Origin: CAIVVT01 sp052145115
GTDB lineage: Bacteria; Acidobacteriota; Terriglobia; Bryobacterales; Bryobacteraceae
DNA length: 64,000 bases
Direction: 5' to 3'
Assembly (NCBI GenBank): GCA_052145115.1
Contig: JBKQPG010000044.1
Coordinates: forward strand, 62,001 to 126,000
The translations under genes and the position numbers were made by a program. The notes beneath the pieces were generated by a model, which was given only the letters and a program-made list of their open reading frames with translations, did not search any database and was not told the DNA's origin. Shown piece after piece: positions 63,758 to 64,000 of the stretch; the stretch's first letter is position 1; the number at the start of each line of letters is the position of its first letter.

Positions 63758-64000
63758 TCCTGAGCGACATCCACGGCAACCTCGAAGCGCTCGAGGCCGT
63801 CTCAAACGACGCCCGCGGCCGCTATGACGAGGTCCTTTGTTGCGGCGACATCGTGGGCTATGGCGCCAGCCCGCATGAGGCGATCGTCTGGATGCAGCGC
63901 TCGGGCGCTAGCATTGTCCGCGGCAATCACGACCGCGCCGCCTGGGAGCCGGGCGTAAGGGAATCCTTCACGCCGTCGGCCCGGACCGCTGCCGCCTGGT
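63745..64000 (+). CDS. Metallophosphoesterase, 3' end cut by window edge
   Basis: 85 codons visible. RRLILSDIHGNLEALEAV, CCGDIVGYGASP and VRGNHDRAAW are the metal-binding motifs of the cytoplasmic calcineurin-like YfcE/MJ0936 branch (LSDIHGN...GDIVGYG...GNHD). It overlaps the upstream metallophosphoesterase by 13 bases and is co-transcribed with it, though the two belong to different branches. The C-terminal part is outside the window. Confidence 0.88.
   Translation, partial: MRRLILSDIHGNLEALEAVSNDARGRYDEVLCCGDIVGYGASPHEAIVWMQRSGASIVRGNHDRAAWEPGVRESFTPSARTAAAW

Overview
The window is dense, GC-rich bacterial chromosome with short intergenic gaps, no rRNA or tRNA that I can see, no CRISPR array and no complete insertion sequence. 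The best-supported source is an Acidobacteriota genome of the Bryobacter/Solibacter type. The pointers are an Oar-like TonB-dependent receptor with an N-terminal carboxypeptidase-regulatory domain, the acidobacterial VWFA-related family next to it, tandem Gfo/Idh/MocA oxidoreductases with a Tat signal, many secreted carbohydrate-active enzymes (GH28, GH74-like, GH97), a lone Flp pilin and a LolA-like lipoprotein. This placement is inference from gene content.

Layout. 1-7.5 kb: membrane acyltransferase (cut by the window edge), LolA-like lipoprotein, two small membrane proteins, a Fur-family regulator, a secreted AP-superfamily phosphatase, and an MFS sugar transporter/ROK kinase pair. 7.7-17.8 kb: Flp pilin, an S41 protease homologue that has lost its catalytic dyad, FmdB zinc ribbon, a degenerate PAP2 protein, two tandem Gfo/Idh/MocA genes, a 292-bp tandem repeat, an outer-membrane barrel, a thiamine-binding protein, LarE and a secreted metallo-beta-lactamase-fold protein. 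18-24.5 kb: one operon of a Gld-like ABC exporter (ATPase, permease, GldG-like, DUF4340) running without a gap into pncB-pncA for NAD salvage. 24.6-34.7 kb: rsfS, hpt, an ECF sigma/anti-sigma/Spy-like cassette, a half-size TauE/SafE protein, a glycosyltransferase, a NarL-type two-component system with a toast-rack lipoprotein, an HD-GYP response regulator and a lytic transglycosylase. 34.8-43.1 kb: Oar-like receptor, VWFA-related protein and a GH74-like sialidase-fold protein. 43.7-52.8 kb: a basic DNA-binding-like protein, an NAD-type isocitrate dehydrogenase, the arsenosugar pair (arsS plus peroxidase-like), GH28, a hypothetical membrane protein, GH97 and a GT87-like mannosyltransferase. 53-64 kb: gap, an exported protein coupled to a CPBP protease, a PIG-L deacetylase with an unusual ROK-type protein, a tiny secreted lysine-rich protein with a strong terminator, dapF (second catalytic Cys replaced by Ser), a membrane glycosyltransferase, a PfkB kinase and two metallophosphoesterases.

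How the genes work together. The window reads as a polysaccharide-degrading soil heterotroph: outer-membrane receptor and secreted glycosidases, sugar transporter and ROK/PfkB kinases, and amino-sugar deacetylase. Two signalling modules (ECF sigma and NarL/toast-rack) look envelope-related. The points most worth a second look are three enzyme families with missing catalytic residues (S41, DapF, PAP2), two short inverted-repeat elements that each sit between convergent genes and supply a neighbour's stop codon, and the Gld-ABC/NAD-salvage operon.
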